From: Gammaproteobacteria bacterium
GTDB taxonomy: Bacteria; Pseudomonadota; Gammaproteobacteria; Burkholderiales; Burkholderiaceae_C
Direction of reading: 5' to 3'
Assembly: GCA_018820395.1 (NCBI GenBank)
Contig: JAHJOG010000228.1
Span: 1-33,915, forward strand
DNA: 33,915 nucleotides
The position numbers and the translations under genes are program-made. Shown here in pieces: positions 9,048 through 17,511 of this stretch (positions within the stretch are counted from its first letter, which is position 1; every line of letters begins with the position of its first letter). The notes below the pieces were generated by a model. The model worked only from the letters and a program-made list of their open reading frames with translations. It did not search any database and had not been told where the DNA came from.

Positions 9048-10013
9048 TCAGTCCCCGAACATCTTCTGCTTGAGTTCGCGGCGCTGCTGCGCCTCGAGCG
9101 ACAAGGTGGCGGTGGGCCGGGCCAGCAGACGGCCGACGCCGATGGGTTCGCCGGTCTCGTCGCAGTAGCCGTAGTCGCCGGCATCGATGCGCTGGATCGA
9201 CTGCTCGATCTTCTTGAGCAGCTTGCGTTCGCGGTCGCGGGTGCGAAGCTCCAGCGCGTGCTCTTCTTCGATGGTGGCGCGGTCAGCAGGGTCGGGAACG
9301 ACCACCGTGTCTTCACGCAGATGCTCGGTGGTTTCACCGGCGCTTTCGAGGATGCCGCGCTTGAGTTCCTGCAGCTTCAGGCGAAAGAACGCCATCTGCT
9401 TGTCGTTCATGTACTCGGTGTCGGGCATCGCGATCACTTCGGCGTCGGTCAGTTCGCCGACGGTCTTGGTCTTCCAGTTGTTCGCGAGCTTCGGGTCTTT
9501 CTTGACGGCCACGGGCGGCGGCGGAACCAGCGCCTGGGTCGTGATCTGCACGAAGCTCGACTTGGCGGCGGTGGAAGCGACGCTTTGCGGCATCGAGGGG
9601 ACAGTCAGTTGCGACAACCTGGAAACACGTCCGCCACGCGCCGGGGCGGCGGGGGCGGCGGCGGGAGCAGAGGTCGACACGGTCGGTTCAGGTGACGCCG
9701 TATCGGAGTTGGAGGCGGCAGCCGTTTTTTTCATGGGAGTCGGTGGAGATTGGGTGACGGCACGGGGTTTGGCCGACGTGGTGGACGGAGCGACTGCCGA
9801 ACCGGTGGCCGCGGTCTTGCCCTTCTTGGCAGGGACCGCTTTCGGCGAAACGGCAGGCGTGGATTGCTGGCGGGTGGAAACCTTCTTGGCCGCGGGAGCG
9901 GCACGCGATGCGGCCGGCGTCTTGCCGACGACGGGCCTGGCAGCGGGCTTCGCTTTGACGGCGGGCTTCTTCAAGGTGACTGGCTCCTTCGACGAACTGG
10001 AACGCGCATTCAA
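9048..10013 (-). CDS. dksA: RNA polymerase-binding transcription factor DksA with a long Ala/Pro/Lys-rich N-terminal extension
   Basis: DksA binds the RNA polymerase secondary channel and, with ppGpp, reprograms transcription. The C-terminal ~150 residues are clearly DksA: MNDKQMAFFRLKLQELK, the coiled-coil tip segment DPADRATIEEEHALELRTRDRERKLLKKI, then a zinc-finger-like end. The finger keeps only the first cysteine (YCDETGEPIG) and ends TLSLEAQ, so the classical four-Cys site is absent. About 170 N-terminal residues are low-complexity (K, A, P, S, T). The start is a TTG at 10013-10011, supported by a GGGAGGAG Shine-Dalgarno sequence 7 nt upstream; the only in-frame ATG, at 9737, has no such site. 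Extended DksA proteins occur in Burkholderiales, but the exact N-terminus deserves a check. Confidence 0.93.
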   Translation of the reverse strand: MNARSSSSKEPVTLKKPAVKAKPAARPVVGKTPAASRAAPAAKKVSTRQQSTPAVSPKAVPAKKGKTAATGSAVAPSTTSAKPRAVTQSPPTPMKKTAAASNSDTASPEPTVSTSAPAAAPAAPARGGRVSRLSQLTVPSMPQSVASTAAKSSFVQITTQALVPPPPVAVKKDPKLANNWKTKTVGELTDAEVIAMPDTEYMNDKQMAFFRLKLQELKRGILESAGETTEHLREDTVVVPDPADRATIEEEHALELRTRDRERKLLKKIEQSIQRIDAGDYGYCDETGEPIGVGRLLARPTATLSLEAQQRRELKQKMFGD

Positions 10014-10097
10014 CGGGTGTCTCCTCCCAGGGAGCCACTGCAGGCCATCGGCGTCGCGGACTCCACGTTGTCAGGATGCCCGCTGGCGGCCGGGCAG

Positions 10098-10112
10098 TCA
10101 GGGGGTTATACC
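10098..10112. promoter_or_regulatory. Inverted repeat GGGGGT-TAT-ACCCCC upstream of dksA
   Basis: This 15-bp perfect inverted repeat (6-bp arms, 3-bp centre) lies in the 228-bp space between the CobW gene and dksA, about 85 bp before the dksA start. Read on the minus strand it contains TATAAC followed by C-rich DNA, so it could include a -10 element with a GC-rich discriminator; no good -35 is seen. It could also be an operator or a small stem-loop. The symmetry is visible; function is not established. Confidence 0.35.
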
Positions 10113-10241
10113 CCCGAATGCAGGCCGCTCACGCGCACCGCGATATGCCGAAAGTCACACAGGTTCGAGGAAAGAAGAGCGCCGCATGGCCTTCCGGCAG
10201 GCGCGCGATTGTATAGACAAAGCGAGGGCGGGGCGACGCGA

Positions 10242-11279
10242 TCAGACCAGGCACTGGTCCAGGCCCTGTTCGAGGATGTCTCGCGGGAGGTCGATGCCGA
10301 TGAACACCATGCGGCTCTGCCGTGCCTCGTCCACGCCCCATTCGGGCCCCAGATCGCTGCCCATCAGCTGATGCACGCCCTGGAAGATCACCTTGCGTTC
10401 GGTGCCCTTCATGTGCAGCACGCCCTTGTAGCGCAGCATGCGCGGACCATAGATGTTGACGATGGCACCGAGAAAATCCTCGAGCCGCGCCGGGTCGAAA
10501 GCGCGCTCGGCGCGATAGACGAAGCTCTTGACATCGTCGTCATGATGGTGATGGTGGGCATGGGACGGGTGGTCGCAATGCTCGCCTTCCGCATGGTCGT
10601 GGTGATCGTGATCGTGAGTGTCCTCGGTCAGGAAGTCCGGGTCGATGTCGAGCTTGGCATTGAGGTTGAACCCGCGCAGGTCGAACACGTCCTTGAGCGG
10701 AACCTCGCCGAAATGCACCTTCTGCTGGGGCGCGCGCGGATTCATGTGCTTGAGGCGGTGAATGAGGGCCTCGGTTTCTTCCGCGGCGACCAGGTCGCTT
10801 TTGCTGATGAAGATCTGGTCGGCAAAGCCCACCTGGCGCCGCGCTTCCTGCCGGTCGTCCAGTTGCTTGGGCGCGTGCTTTGCGTCGACCAATGTGAGGA
10901 TCGAGTCGAGCAGATAGCTCTCGGCGATCTCGTCGTCCATGAAGAAGGTCTGCGCGACCGGGCCCGGGTCGGCCAGCCCGGTGGTCTCGATGACCACGCG
11001 GTCGAAGTCCAGCAGCCCCTGGCGCTTCTTGGCGGCGAGCACCTGCAGGGCCTCGCGCAGGTCTTCGCGGATCGTGCAGCAGATGCAGCCGTTGCTCATC
11101 TGCACGATCTGCTCCTTGGATTCGGTGACCAGGATGTCGCTGTCGATGTTTTCTTCGCCGAATTCGTTTTCGATCACCGCGATCTTCTGGCCATGGGCCT
11201 CCGTCAGGATGCGCTTGAGCAGCGTGGTCTTGCCGGAGCCGAGGAAGCCGGTGAGGATGGTGGCTGGAATGAGGGCCAT
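10242..11279 (-). CDS. CobW/G3E-family GTPase, probable metal chaperone
   Basis: 345 residues. The P-loop GFLGSGKT is at 11-18, the metal-binding CxCC motif (NGCICC) at residues 65-68, and NKxD-like ISKSDLVAAEE follows near 178. A His/Asp-rich linker (around residues 220-250) has more than ten histidines and one cysteine before the CobW C-terminal domain. G3E GTPases with CxCC and His-rich loops deliver metals, commonly zinc, to client proteins. The gene is immediately upstream of the cysteine-poor dksA, on the same strand. The specific metal and client cannot be read from the sequence. A zinc role is the likeliest of the family's options (zinc, cobalt, nitrile-hydratase activation). Confidence 0.92.
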   Translation of the reverse strand: MALIPATILTGFLGSGKTTLLKRILTEAHGQKIAVIENEFGEENIDSDILVTESKEQIVQMSNGCICCTIREDLREALQVLAAKKRQGLLDFDRVVIETTGLADPGPVAQTFFMDDEIAESYLLDSILTLVDAKHAPKQLDDRQEARRQVGFADQIFISKSDLVAAEETEALIHRLKHMNPRAPQQKVHFGEVPLKDVFDLRGFNLNAKLDIDPDFLTEDTHDHDHHDHAEGEHCDHPSHAHHHHHDDDVKSFVYRAERAFDPARLEDFLGAIVNIYGPRMLRYKGVLHMKGTERKVIFQGVHQLMGSDLGPEWGVDEARQSRMVFIGIDLPRDILEQGLDQCLV

Positions 11280-11362
11280 GGAATGCTCCGGAGAAACAGG
11301 GAAAAGCCCGAAAGTTTAGTCCCGCGCGAATGGCCGCGCGCCCGCGAGGCTTCAAAGCCTTT

Positions 11363-12334
11363 TCAGGTTTCGCGCTTGGCCTTGGCCCGGGGATGCGCAG
11401 CGTCGTAGGCCCGCGCCAGGTGCTGAAAGTCGAGCCGCGTGTAGACCTGGGTGGTGGAGATGTTGGCATGGCCGAGCAACTCCTGCACCGCCCGCAGATC
11501 GCTGCTGGACTGCAACACGTGGCTCGCGAACGAATGCCGCAGCATGTGCGGATGCACCGGCGCCGCCAGGCCGGCCTTGAGACTGCGCGCGCGCAACTGC
11601 TTCCAGACCGAGTGGGCCGAAAAACGCAAGCCGTTGCGACCGATGAAGAGCGCCGCCGCGCTGGCCGGCTCGCGCACCGATGCCGCGCTCAGCGCGGCGC
11701 AATCCGCGCGCACGGCCAGCCAATCGCGCAGCGCTTCGCAGGCCTTCGCGCCCACGGGCACGATGCGGCGCTTGCTGCCCTTGCCCAGCACGCTGGCTTC
11801 GGCCGCGTCGAGGTCGACCCAGCCGAGCGCGGTGTTGCTCGGGCGGGCGTCCAACCCGGTCAGTTCGGCCACGCGCAACCCACAGCCGTAGAGCAGCTCG
11901 ACGATGGCCCGGTCGCGCGCCTCGGTCCAGGGATCGGCTTCGAGGTCGCGCAGCTCGGCGAGCCGCACGGCGTCGTCGACCGCCAGCGCCTTGGGCAGCG
12001 GCCGGCCGGCCTTGGGGGCCTGCACGTCCTGCACAGGGTTGGCGCCGACGACGCCCTCATGCACGAGCCAGCGATAGAAGCTGCGCCAGCACGACAGCAC
12101 CAGCGCGATGCCGCGCGACACATGACCGGCGCTGTGCAGTTGCGCCATCCAGCGGCGCACGTGCGCGGCCTCCACCCTGTCGAGCGACAGACCCGCCGCG
12201 TCGGCCTTCTCGGCCAGCGACGCCAGATGGATGGCATACAGCTCGACGGTGCGGGGGGCGAGCCGGCGCTCGACGCGCACGTATTCCAGGTACTTCTCGA
12301 CCAGGGGCCGTGCCGCGTCGGTCGGATGTGCCAC
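11363..12334 (-). CDS. xerC: Tyrosine recombinase XerC
   Basis: 323 residues from a GTG start at 12334 ((M)AHPTDAARPLVEKYLEYVRVERRL). XerC acts with XerD at dif to resolve chromosome dimers. The SAM-like N-terminal domain is followed by the catalytic domain with the arginine of GCGLRVAEL, the lysine of GKGSKRR, the HxxR of HPHMLRHSFASH, the histidine of LGHANISTTQ and the tyrosine nucleophile in VYTRLDF. An Ala-rich insertion (around DCAALSAASVREPASAAA) makes it slightly longer than usual. The frame extends upstream to 12577, but that part is a shadow of the DUF484 gene, whose stop is 17 nt before this start. The xerC-DUF484-dapF order is characteristic of the chromosomal recombinase. Confidence 0.95.
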   Translation of the reverse strand: MAHPTDAARPLVEKYLEYVRVERRLAPRTVELYAIHLASLAEKADAAGLSLDRVEAAHVRRWMAQLHSAGHVSRGIALVLSCWRSFYRWLVHEGVVGANPVQDVQAPKAGRPLPKALAVDDAVRLAELRDLEADPWTEARDRAIVELLYGCGLRVAELTGLDARPSNTALGWVDLDAAEASVLGKGSKRRIVPVGAKACEALRDWLAVRADCAALSAASVREPASAAALFIGRNGLRFSAHSVWKQLRARSLKAGLAAPVHPHMLRHSFASHVLQSSSDLRAVQELLGHANISTTQVYTRLDFQHLARAYDAAHPRAKAKRET

Positions 12335-12351
12335 TGTTTGCCTCGACGGTC

Positions 12352-13041
12352 CTACGGGCGCAGCCGCGACAACGCGCTCGACGCGAGCTCGGACATGCGC
12401 TCCAGAAAATCGGTGCCCATGTCGGCGTTGTAGCGCTGGGCGTCGGGCGAGGCCAGCACCAGCATGCCGAAGGCCGGCGCTTCCGGCTCGGCGCGCAAGG
12501 GAATCATGGCGATCGACACGGCGGCCTGCGGTTCGGCCAGCCAGCGCGCGGCCTCGAAACCCGAGTTGAGCCCGCAATAGGGCGCGCTGAGCGAAGTGGC
12601 GAGCGCCTTGGAATCGTCGCTCACCCCCTGCGCATAGTCTTCGTTCATGAAGGCGCTGTCGCAGTCCCAGACCTTGATCGCCGTCTGCGGCACCAGGAAC
12701 AGCGACTGCAGCTCCGACGCGATCTGGTAGGGCAAGGCGCGCGGGTCGCGCGCGGTCAGCAGCCCCTTGGTCCAGCGCTGCAGCCGGTCGGCCGTGACGA
12801 CGTTCTCGGTGCCGTGACGAACCATGTCCATCAGCCGATGCTCAAGCGCCTTGATCTTCTCGCGCAGCATCTCGGCCTGCCGCTCCTGCAGGCTGACCGC
12901 CCGGTTGCCGTGCGGGCTGGTGAGCTGCACGTGCGACAGCAATTGCGCATGCCGCTCGAAGAAATCGGGCGTGTTGGACAGGTAGTCGGCAATGTCGTCT
13001 TCGGTGATGGGATTCATGACGTTGGGGTTGGGAGGGTTCAT
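12352..13041 (-). CDS. DUF484 family protein
   Basis: 229 residues starting [21 protein letters not shown]. The [19 protein letters not shown] block followed by [19 protein letters not shown], a helical region, and a GAF-like C-terminal half ([16 protein letters not shown] to [16 protein letters not shown]) match the DUF484 family. This is a conserved, uncharacterised protein found between dapF and xerC in proteobacteria. The ATG overlaps the dapF stop (ATGA); a second ATG eight codons in is possible. No catalytic residues are recognisable. A GAF-like sensor fold is known for the family, but a ligand is not. Confidence 0.92.
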   Translation of the reverse strand: MNPPNPNVMNPITEDDIADYLSNTPDFFERHAQLLSHVQLTSPHGNRAVSLQERQAEMLREKIKALEHRLMDMVRHGTENVVTADRLQRWTKGLLTARDPRALPYQIASELQSLFLVPQTAIKVWDCDSAFMNEDYAQGVSDDSKALATSLSAPYCGLNSGFEAARWLAEPQAAVSIAMIPLRAEPEAPAFGMLVLASPDAQRYNADMGTDFLERMSELASSALSRLRP

Positions 13042-13922
13042 GGCAGTTCGGGGACCTCGATGTCGCCCTCGAACACCGAGGTCGCAGGCCCGGTCATTAG
13101 AACCGGGCGGCCTTGCCCGGCCCACTCGATGGTGAGCACGCCGCCGCGGGTTTCGACGTCGACCCGCGCGTCGAGCAGCCCGAGGCGAATGCCCGCCACC
13201 ACCGCCGCGCAGGCGCCGGTGCCGCAGGCCAGGGTCTCGCCCGCGCCGCGTTCGTACACGCGCAGGCGCAGACTCGAACGGCCCGTGACCTGCGCGAAGC
13301 CGGCGTTGACGCGCTGCGGGAACCGAGGATGGTGTTCGATGAGCGGCCCCTGCAGTGCCACCGGCGCCCGGTCGATGTCGTCGACGAACTGCACGGCATG
13401 CGGATTGCCCATCGACAGCACGGCCACCGCCACGACGGCGCTGCCTGCGTGCGTGCCGAGCGCCAGATGCCATGTGTGCCATGGCCCCTCGGGGTTCGCG
13501 TCGAGGCCGGCCTTGTCGAACGGAATCCGCGCCGGCTCGAAGATGGGTGCGCCCATGTCGACCGTCACACGGCCGTCGGCGCCCAGGCGCGGCTCGATCA
13601 CGCCAGCGAGCGTCTGCACGCGCACCGCGTCTTTGGAGGTCAGGCCGCGATCGCGCACGAAGCGCATGAAGCAGCGGGCGCCGTTGCCGCACTGCTCGAC
13701 TTCTCCGCCGTCGGCGTTGTGGATCACGTACTCGAAATCGATGTCGGATGCAGCGCCCGTCGGCGGTCGACGCACGCTCAGGATCTGGTCCGCGCCGACG
13801 CCGAAATGCCGATCGGCGAGAAAGCGGTATTGCGCCGCGCTCAAACCGAGGGGTTCGCGCGTTTCGTCCAGCACGACAAAGTCGTTACCGGCTCCCTGCA
13901 TCTTGGTGAAGCGGACTCGCAT
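13038..13922 (-). CDS. dapF: Diaminopimelate epimerase DapF
   Basis: 294 residues from [20 protein letters not shown]. DapF interconverts LL- and meso-2,6-diaminopimelate, feeding lysine synthesis and, with murE in the same window, peptidoglycan. The two catalytic cysteines are visible in QCGNGARC (near residue 75) and ACGTGACA (near 235). The substrate-binding segment [11 protein letters not shown] lies between them. An in-frame ATG 7 codons upstream (13943) is less likely because the family begins with this lysine- or arginine-flanked FTKMHG-type block. Its stop overlaps the DUF484 start, indicating an operon dapF-DUF484-xerC. Confidence 0.96.
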   Translation of the reverse strand: MRVRFTKMQGAGNDFVVLDETREPLGLSAAQYRFLADRHFGVGADQILSVRRPPTGAASDIDFEYVIHNADGGEVEQCGNGARCFMRFVRDRGLTSKDAVRVQTLAGVIEPRLGADGRVTVDMGAPIFEPARIPFDKAGLDANPEGPWHTWHLALGTHAGSAVVAVAVLSMGNPHAVQFVDDIDRAPVALQGPLIEHHPRFPQRVNAGFAQVTGRSSLRLRVYERGAGETLACGTGACAAVVAGIRLGLLDARVDVETRGGVLTIEWAGQGRPVLMTGPATSVFEGDIEVPELP

Positions 13923-13994
13923 CGCCCGATTATCGGGTCGCACAGCGCGACACTGCCGCGGACGGGCGTCGAAAGGCGCGGTCCGACCGGGGCG

Positions 13995-14672
13995 CTAACG
14001 CTGCGCGAGCGGGATCCGCACCGAATCGGGTTCGATGAGGAGCTCGTGGCCCAGGTCGTCGGCCAACGCATGCAACGCGATGGCGTCGACCGCCAGCTTG
14101 CGTGGCGCGCGCAGCGCACCCGCCATCGGATCGGCAGGCGCAGACTTGCCGTTCAGGGCGACGAACCGGATCGCGTCGGGCCCATCGGCTTCGATCTGGA
14201 TCGCGCCCAGATGCGGCGCGCAGTCGTTCAGATACCCAAGCGCGCCGAGGAACAGATAGCGCAATGCAGCGCCCTCGGCAAAAGTCGGCTCGCCCTCCTG
14301 GGGACCCAGCCCGTCGCCGACCAGCAAGCCGATGCCGTTGAGTTCGAATGCCGCACGCATCAAGGCGCAGCATTGGGTCACCAGGTCGCTGCGCGTGACG
14401 CCCTCGTCGCTGGCGGCGAGTTCCCAATGGCGAAGCGATCGCACGGCAGTGACCATCGACTGCAGCTGATCTTCGATGACGCCGATCCGCTCTTCGGAGC
14501 TGGCACTCCCGGCCGCGCCGCTGGTCACCTGCCGCTTGAGCAGCAGCAACGCCATCCGGATCACCGACACCGGAGCGGCCATGTCGTGACGCAACGCCGG
14601 CAAGGCGCGGGTGAGCATCTCGTGGCGCACGCCCGCCGCGACCCAGCTGCGGCCTCCGGGAGAGGCTTTCAT
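13995..14672 (-). CDS. Degenerate histidine-kinase-like protein
   Basis: 225 residues. Residues 20-85 resemble a HisKA dimerisation/phosphotransfer helix pair, with a possible phosphoacceptor His29 in ALRHDMAAPVSVIRMALLLL. The rest (95-225) has the size of a reduced HATPase region (EGAALRYLFLGALGYLNDCA, LHALADDLGHELLI), but I see no clear G1 (DxGxG) or G2 box, so ATP binding is doubtful. It could be a phosphotransfer protein or a ChpT-like adaptor rather than a kinase. The ATG overlaps the stop of the response regulator upstream (ATGA), so the two are translated together. No sensor or membrane domain is present. Confidence 0.65.
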   Translation of the reverse strand: MKASPGGRSWVAAGVRHEMLTRALPALRHDMAAPVSVIRMALLLLKRQVTSGAAGSASSEERIGVIEDQLQSMVTAVRSLRHWELAASDEGVTRSDLVTQCCALMRAAFELNGIGLLVGDGLGPQEGEPTFAEGAALRYLFLGALGYLNDCAPHLGAIQIEADGPDAIRFVALNGKSAPADPMAGALRAPRKLAVDAIALHALADDLGHELLIEPDSVRIPLAQR

Positions 14673-15028
14673 CTGGAAGCATGCGCCGCAAGGATGCGGT
14701 CGAGCGTGTCGAAATCGATGGGCTTTTGCAGGTGATGGTCGAACAGGTCAGCATCGTCGCCCGCGCCGTCGCTCGCCGAATAGCCGGAGATCGAGACCAG
14801 CAGCATGGGCGTGTCGGCCGTCTTGGCGCGCAACTGGCGGGCCACTTCGACGCCCGGCAGGTCGGGCAGCGTGAGGTCGAGCAGCGCGCAGTCGAAAGAC
14901 TCGGACGCCGCCGCTTCGAGTGCGGCCCGCCCGGCATAGACGCAGCGCGCCGTATGGTCCTGCAGCAAAAGCAGTTCTCGCAGCAGGTCCGCTGCCGCTT
15001 CGTTGTCATCGACGATCAGCACGTTCAC
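14669..15028 (-). CDS. Single-domain response regulator
   Basis: A 119-residue CheY-like receiver with no output domain. The acidic pair is D7/D8 (LIVDDNEAA), the phosphoacceptor D51 is in CALLDLTLPDLPG, the switch serine is near residue 80 (LLVSISGYSAS), and the conserved lysine is K102 in HLQKPIDFDTL. All key residues are present, so phosphorylation is plausible. It lies upstream of and overlaps the histidine-kinase-like gene. A stand-alone receiver with a soluble, shortened partner suggests a phosphorelay component rather than a classical two-component pair; targets are unknown. Confidence 0.9.
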   Translation of the reverse strand: MNVLIVDDNEAAADLLRELLLLQDHTARCVYAGRAALEAAASESFDCALLDLTLPDLPGVEVARQLRAKTADTPMLLVSISGYSASDGAGDDADLFDHHLQKPIDFDTLDRILAAHASR

Positions 15029-15107
15029 ACGCAGGCCTCAAATGTCAAAGGTTCGAAGTATCAAGCGAAAGCGCGCCGCGTCCTTGTAGGAACACCGCGC
15101 TATCGGG

Positions 15108-16355
15108 TTAACCCGACTCGTGCACAGCGCCGGCCAGCGCCGGGACCAGCCGCGAATCACGCGCGACCACGCGCCCCGCGGCCATCACCAGCTTGCGCAT
15201 CGGCCGTGCCACGACCGCTTGCGCGAGCGACTCGGCTTCGACCAGCACCAGATCGGCTCTGGCGCCCGGCGCCAGCCCGTAATCAGCAAAGCCGCACCCT
15301 CGCGCGCCGGCATGCGTGACGCAGTCGAGCGCGGCCGCGATGTCGTCGTCGCGGCGCAGGTTGTAGCGCAGGCCGATCAGCATCGCCCGCTCCAGCATGT
15401 CGGGGCTTCCATAAGGCGTCCAGGTATCGCGAATGCCGTCGTTGCCGCCGAACACCGTCACACCCGCTTGCCGGCAGACGAGCAGAGGCGGCACCGGTCG
15501 GGCCGGCGGCGCGCTGGTGACGAGCGCCACGTCGAGCCGGGCCATGCGCGCGAGCAGCGCGTCGCGCTCGCGCTCGGGCAGTTCGCCCAGGCAGAAGCCG
15601 TGGCTCACGACCACCTTGCCCTGCATGCCCAGCGCGGCGCAGCGCTCCAGGATCAGGTCGAGCGAGAACGCACCCATCGCGCCCGGCTCGTGCAGATGGA
15701 TGTCGACCGGGCAGCCACGGCGCTCTGCGATGCCGAAGAGCACGTCGAGCGAGCGCACCGGATCGGCGTCGATGGCCGTCGGGTCGAGCCCGCCCAGCAC
15801 GTCGGCGCCCTGCTCGATGGCACTTTCGAGGAGTTCGGCCGTGCCCGCCCGCTGCAGCAGGCCCGACTGCGGAAAGGCCACGATCTGGATCTGCTGCAGC
15901 GGCGCCATGGCCGAGCGCGTCTGCAGCACGCCGTCGAGGTGCCGCAAACCGGCCTGCGTGTCGATGTCGACGTGCGTGCGCAGCCGCGTGGTGCCCAGTG
16001 CGAGAAAAGCCTTTGCCAGGTGCAGCGACTGCGCCGCCGCGTCATGGCCGCTGGCCGCGCGGAAGGCCCGCTCGTTGTCAATGCGGTCGATGAGCCGGTC
16101 GCCGACCTCGTTGCAGTACCAGGGCATGCCCCAAAGAGTCTTGTCGAGATGGGTATGGCCTTCGACCAGGCCCGGCAACAGCAGCGCGCCACCGCCCTCT
16201 TCCACTGCGCACCCGGCCGGCAACGCCAGCCCCGGGCCCACGCCAGCCAACACGCCCTCGCGCACCAGCACGTCGCAGGCCGGACCACCCAGGGGCCGGA
16301 CATTGCGGATCAGGAGCGGCGACGCCGGCAGCGAATCGATCGGTGTGCCGCTCAC
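15108..16355 (-). CDS. Cytosine deaminase-type amidohydrolase
   Basis: 415 residues from a GTG that overlaps the corA stop (GTGA). It has the amidohydrolase fold: metal-binding HxH in EGHTHLDKTLWG (H67, H69), a downstream His in DIHLHEPG, VVSHGFCLGELPE, and the GGNDGIRDTWTPYGSPDMLERAM segment typical of the CodA / N-isopropylammelide hydrolase group. Members deaminate cytosine or related triazine or pyrimidine compounds using iron or zinc. The exact substrate cannot be assigned; a related creatinine-deaminase-like activity is possible. The frame is open to 16397, but the GTG has a GGGGTGG ribosome-binding-like stretch and the overlap supports it. No permease (codB-like) gene is adjacent. Confidence 0.85.
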   Translation of the reverse strand: MSGTPIDSLPASPLLIRNVRPLGGPACDVLVREGVLAGVGPGLALPAGCAVEEGGGALLLPGLVEGHTHLDKTLWGMPWYCNEVGDRLIDRIDNERAFRAASGHDAAAQSLHLAKAFLALGTTRLRTHVDIDTQAGLRHLDGVLQTRSAMAPLQQIQIVAFPQSGLLQRAGTAELLESAIEQGADVLGGLDPTAIDADPVRSLDVLFGIAERRGCPVDIHLHEPGAMGAFSLDLILERCAALGMQGKVVVSHGFCLGELPERERDALLARMARLDVALVTSAPPARPVPPLLVCRQAGVTVFGGNDGIRDTWTPYGSPDMLERAMLIGLRYNLRRDDDIAAALDCVTHAGARGCGFADYGLAPGARADLVLVEAESLAQAVVARPMRKLVMAAGRVVARDSRLVPALAGAVHESG

Positions 16356-17326
16356 AGCCACCCCGCACGCCGAAAACGGTAGAAGAGATAGCCACACAGC
16401 CCCGCCATGACGGCCAGTGCCGCCGCGTAGCCGTAGCGCCAGTGCAGCTCCGGCATGTTCTGGAAGTTCATTCCCCAGATGCCGGCGAAGGCAGTGCAGA
16501 CCGCGAAGATGCTCGCCCAGGCAGCCAGCCGCTTGGTGACCTCGCCGTCTTCGATCGTCACCATCGACAGGTTGACGTGGATCGCCGTGCCGATCGTCTC
16601 GCGGATCGAATCGATCGAGTTGTCGATGCGCGTGAGGTGGTCCACCACGTCGCGAAAGTAGTCCTGCACGCCCGCGCAGATCTGCGGCACGCGGCCGCCA
16701 TACAGCTTGCTCGTGGCCTCCAGCAACGGCGCGATCGCGTGCTTGAGCTGCGTGAGCCGACGCTTCAGATCGTAGAGCCGCGTGATGCTGTCGCGCGCCG
16801 CGCCCTTGGTGAAGATGCTGCGCTCGATGACGTCGATCTCCGCCTCGAAAGCCTCGATCAACGGAAAGTAGCGGTCGACCACGGCATCCATCAAGGCATA
16901 GAGCACGAAGCCCGGGCCGTTGCGAAGCAGCTCGGGTTCGCGCTCGCAGCGCGCCCGCACATCGGTGAACCCATGGTCGCTGCCGTTGCGGATCGACACC
17001 ACGTGCCCGGCACCGACGAACACGTCGAGTTCGCCCTGCTTCAGCGATTCGACGCCCTCGCCGCCGGCCTCGAGCAGGTGCATCACCACGAAGATCGAAT
17101 CGGCGTATTCCTCGACCTTCGGCCGCTGGTGGCCATCGTGCGTGTCTTCGATCGCCAAGGCATGCAGGCCGAACTCCGATTGCAGATGAGCCAGTTCGTC
17201 CGGCGTCGCGTCATGCAACGCCACCCACACGAAGCAGCCGGGCCGCGACGCGAATTCGCTGATGCGTTCGATGGGAATGTCGGCGAGCTTCTTGCCGTTT
17301 TCGTAGACCGCGCAATTGATGAGCAT
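16352..17326 (-). CDS. corA: CorA-family magnesium/cobalt transporter
   Basis: 324 residues from MLINCAVYENGKKLADIPIE. CorA forms a pentameric inner-membrane channel for Mg2+ (and Co2+). The large cytoplasmic N-terminal domain is followed by two C-terminal transmembrane helices (about 263-283 and 297-317), with the signature GMN filter motif in GIWGMNFQNMPELHW between them. The charged C-terminal FRRAGWL is short, as usual. The start at 17326 has a GAGGG site 6-9 nt upstream; the frame remains open to 17479 but those residues do not resemble CorA. The gene is divergent from the chaperone/effector operon that starts about 185 bp away. Confidence 0.94.
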   Translation of the reverse strand: MLINCAVYENGKKLADIPIERISEFASRPGCFVWVALHDATPDELAHLQSEFGLHALAIEDTHDGHQRPKVEEYADSIFVVMHLLEAGGEGVESLKQGELDVFVGAGHVVSIRNGSDHGFTDVRARCEREPELLRNGPGFVLYALMDAVVDRYFPLIEAFEAEIDVIERSIFTKGAARDSITRLYDLKRRLTQLKHAIAPLLEATSKLYGGRVPQICAGVQDYFRDVVDHLTRIDNSIDSIRETIGTAIHVNLSMVTIEDGEVTKRLAAWASIFAVCTAFAGIWGMNFQNMPELHWRYGYAAALAVMAGLCGYLFYRFRRAGWL

Positions 17327-17511
17327 TCCCGGCCCTCGAGAGATCTGGACTTGTCGTCCATCTTGCCACGCTTCAGGAGTCGTTTCGCAGCCCGGCTTTC
17401 GCCCGTCTACCTGGGTCGGATTACGACTTTGACCGCACTCGATAACACCGTTCCCGCGCGCTGCGGCCGGCCGCAACATGAATGCTTTCTACCACTCATG
17501 AGGCGCGCGGC

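Noticed and set aside
11680-13998. 772-codon plus-strand frame opposite xerC, DUF484 and dapF
   Set aside because: It spans three well-supported genes on the other strand and consists largely of Arg/Ala/Pro runs.
17370-17400. Two TTTCGC motifs upstream of the chaperone operon as a plant-inducible (PIP) box
   Set aside because: The spacer is 9 bp, whereas PIP or hrpII boxes need about 15-16 bp between the half sites.
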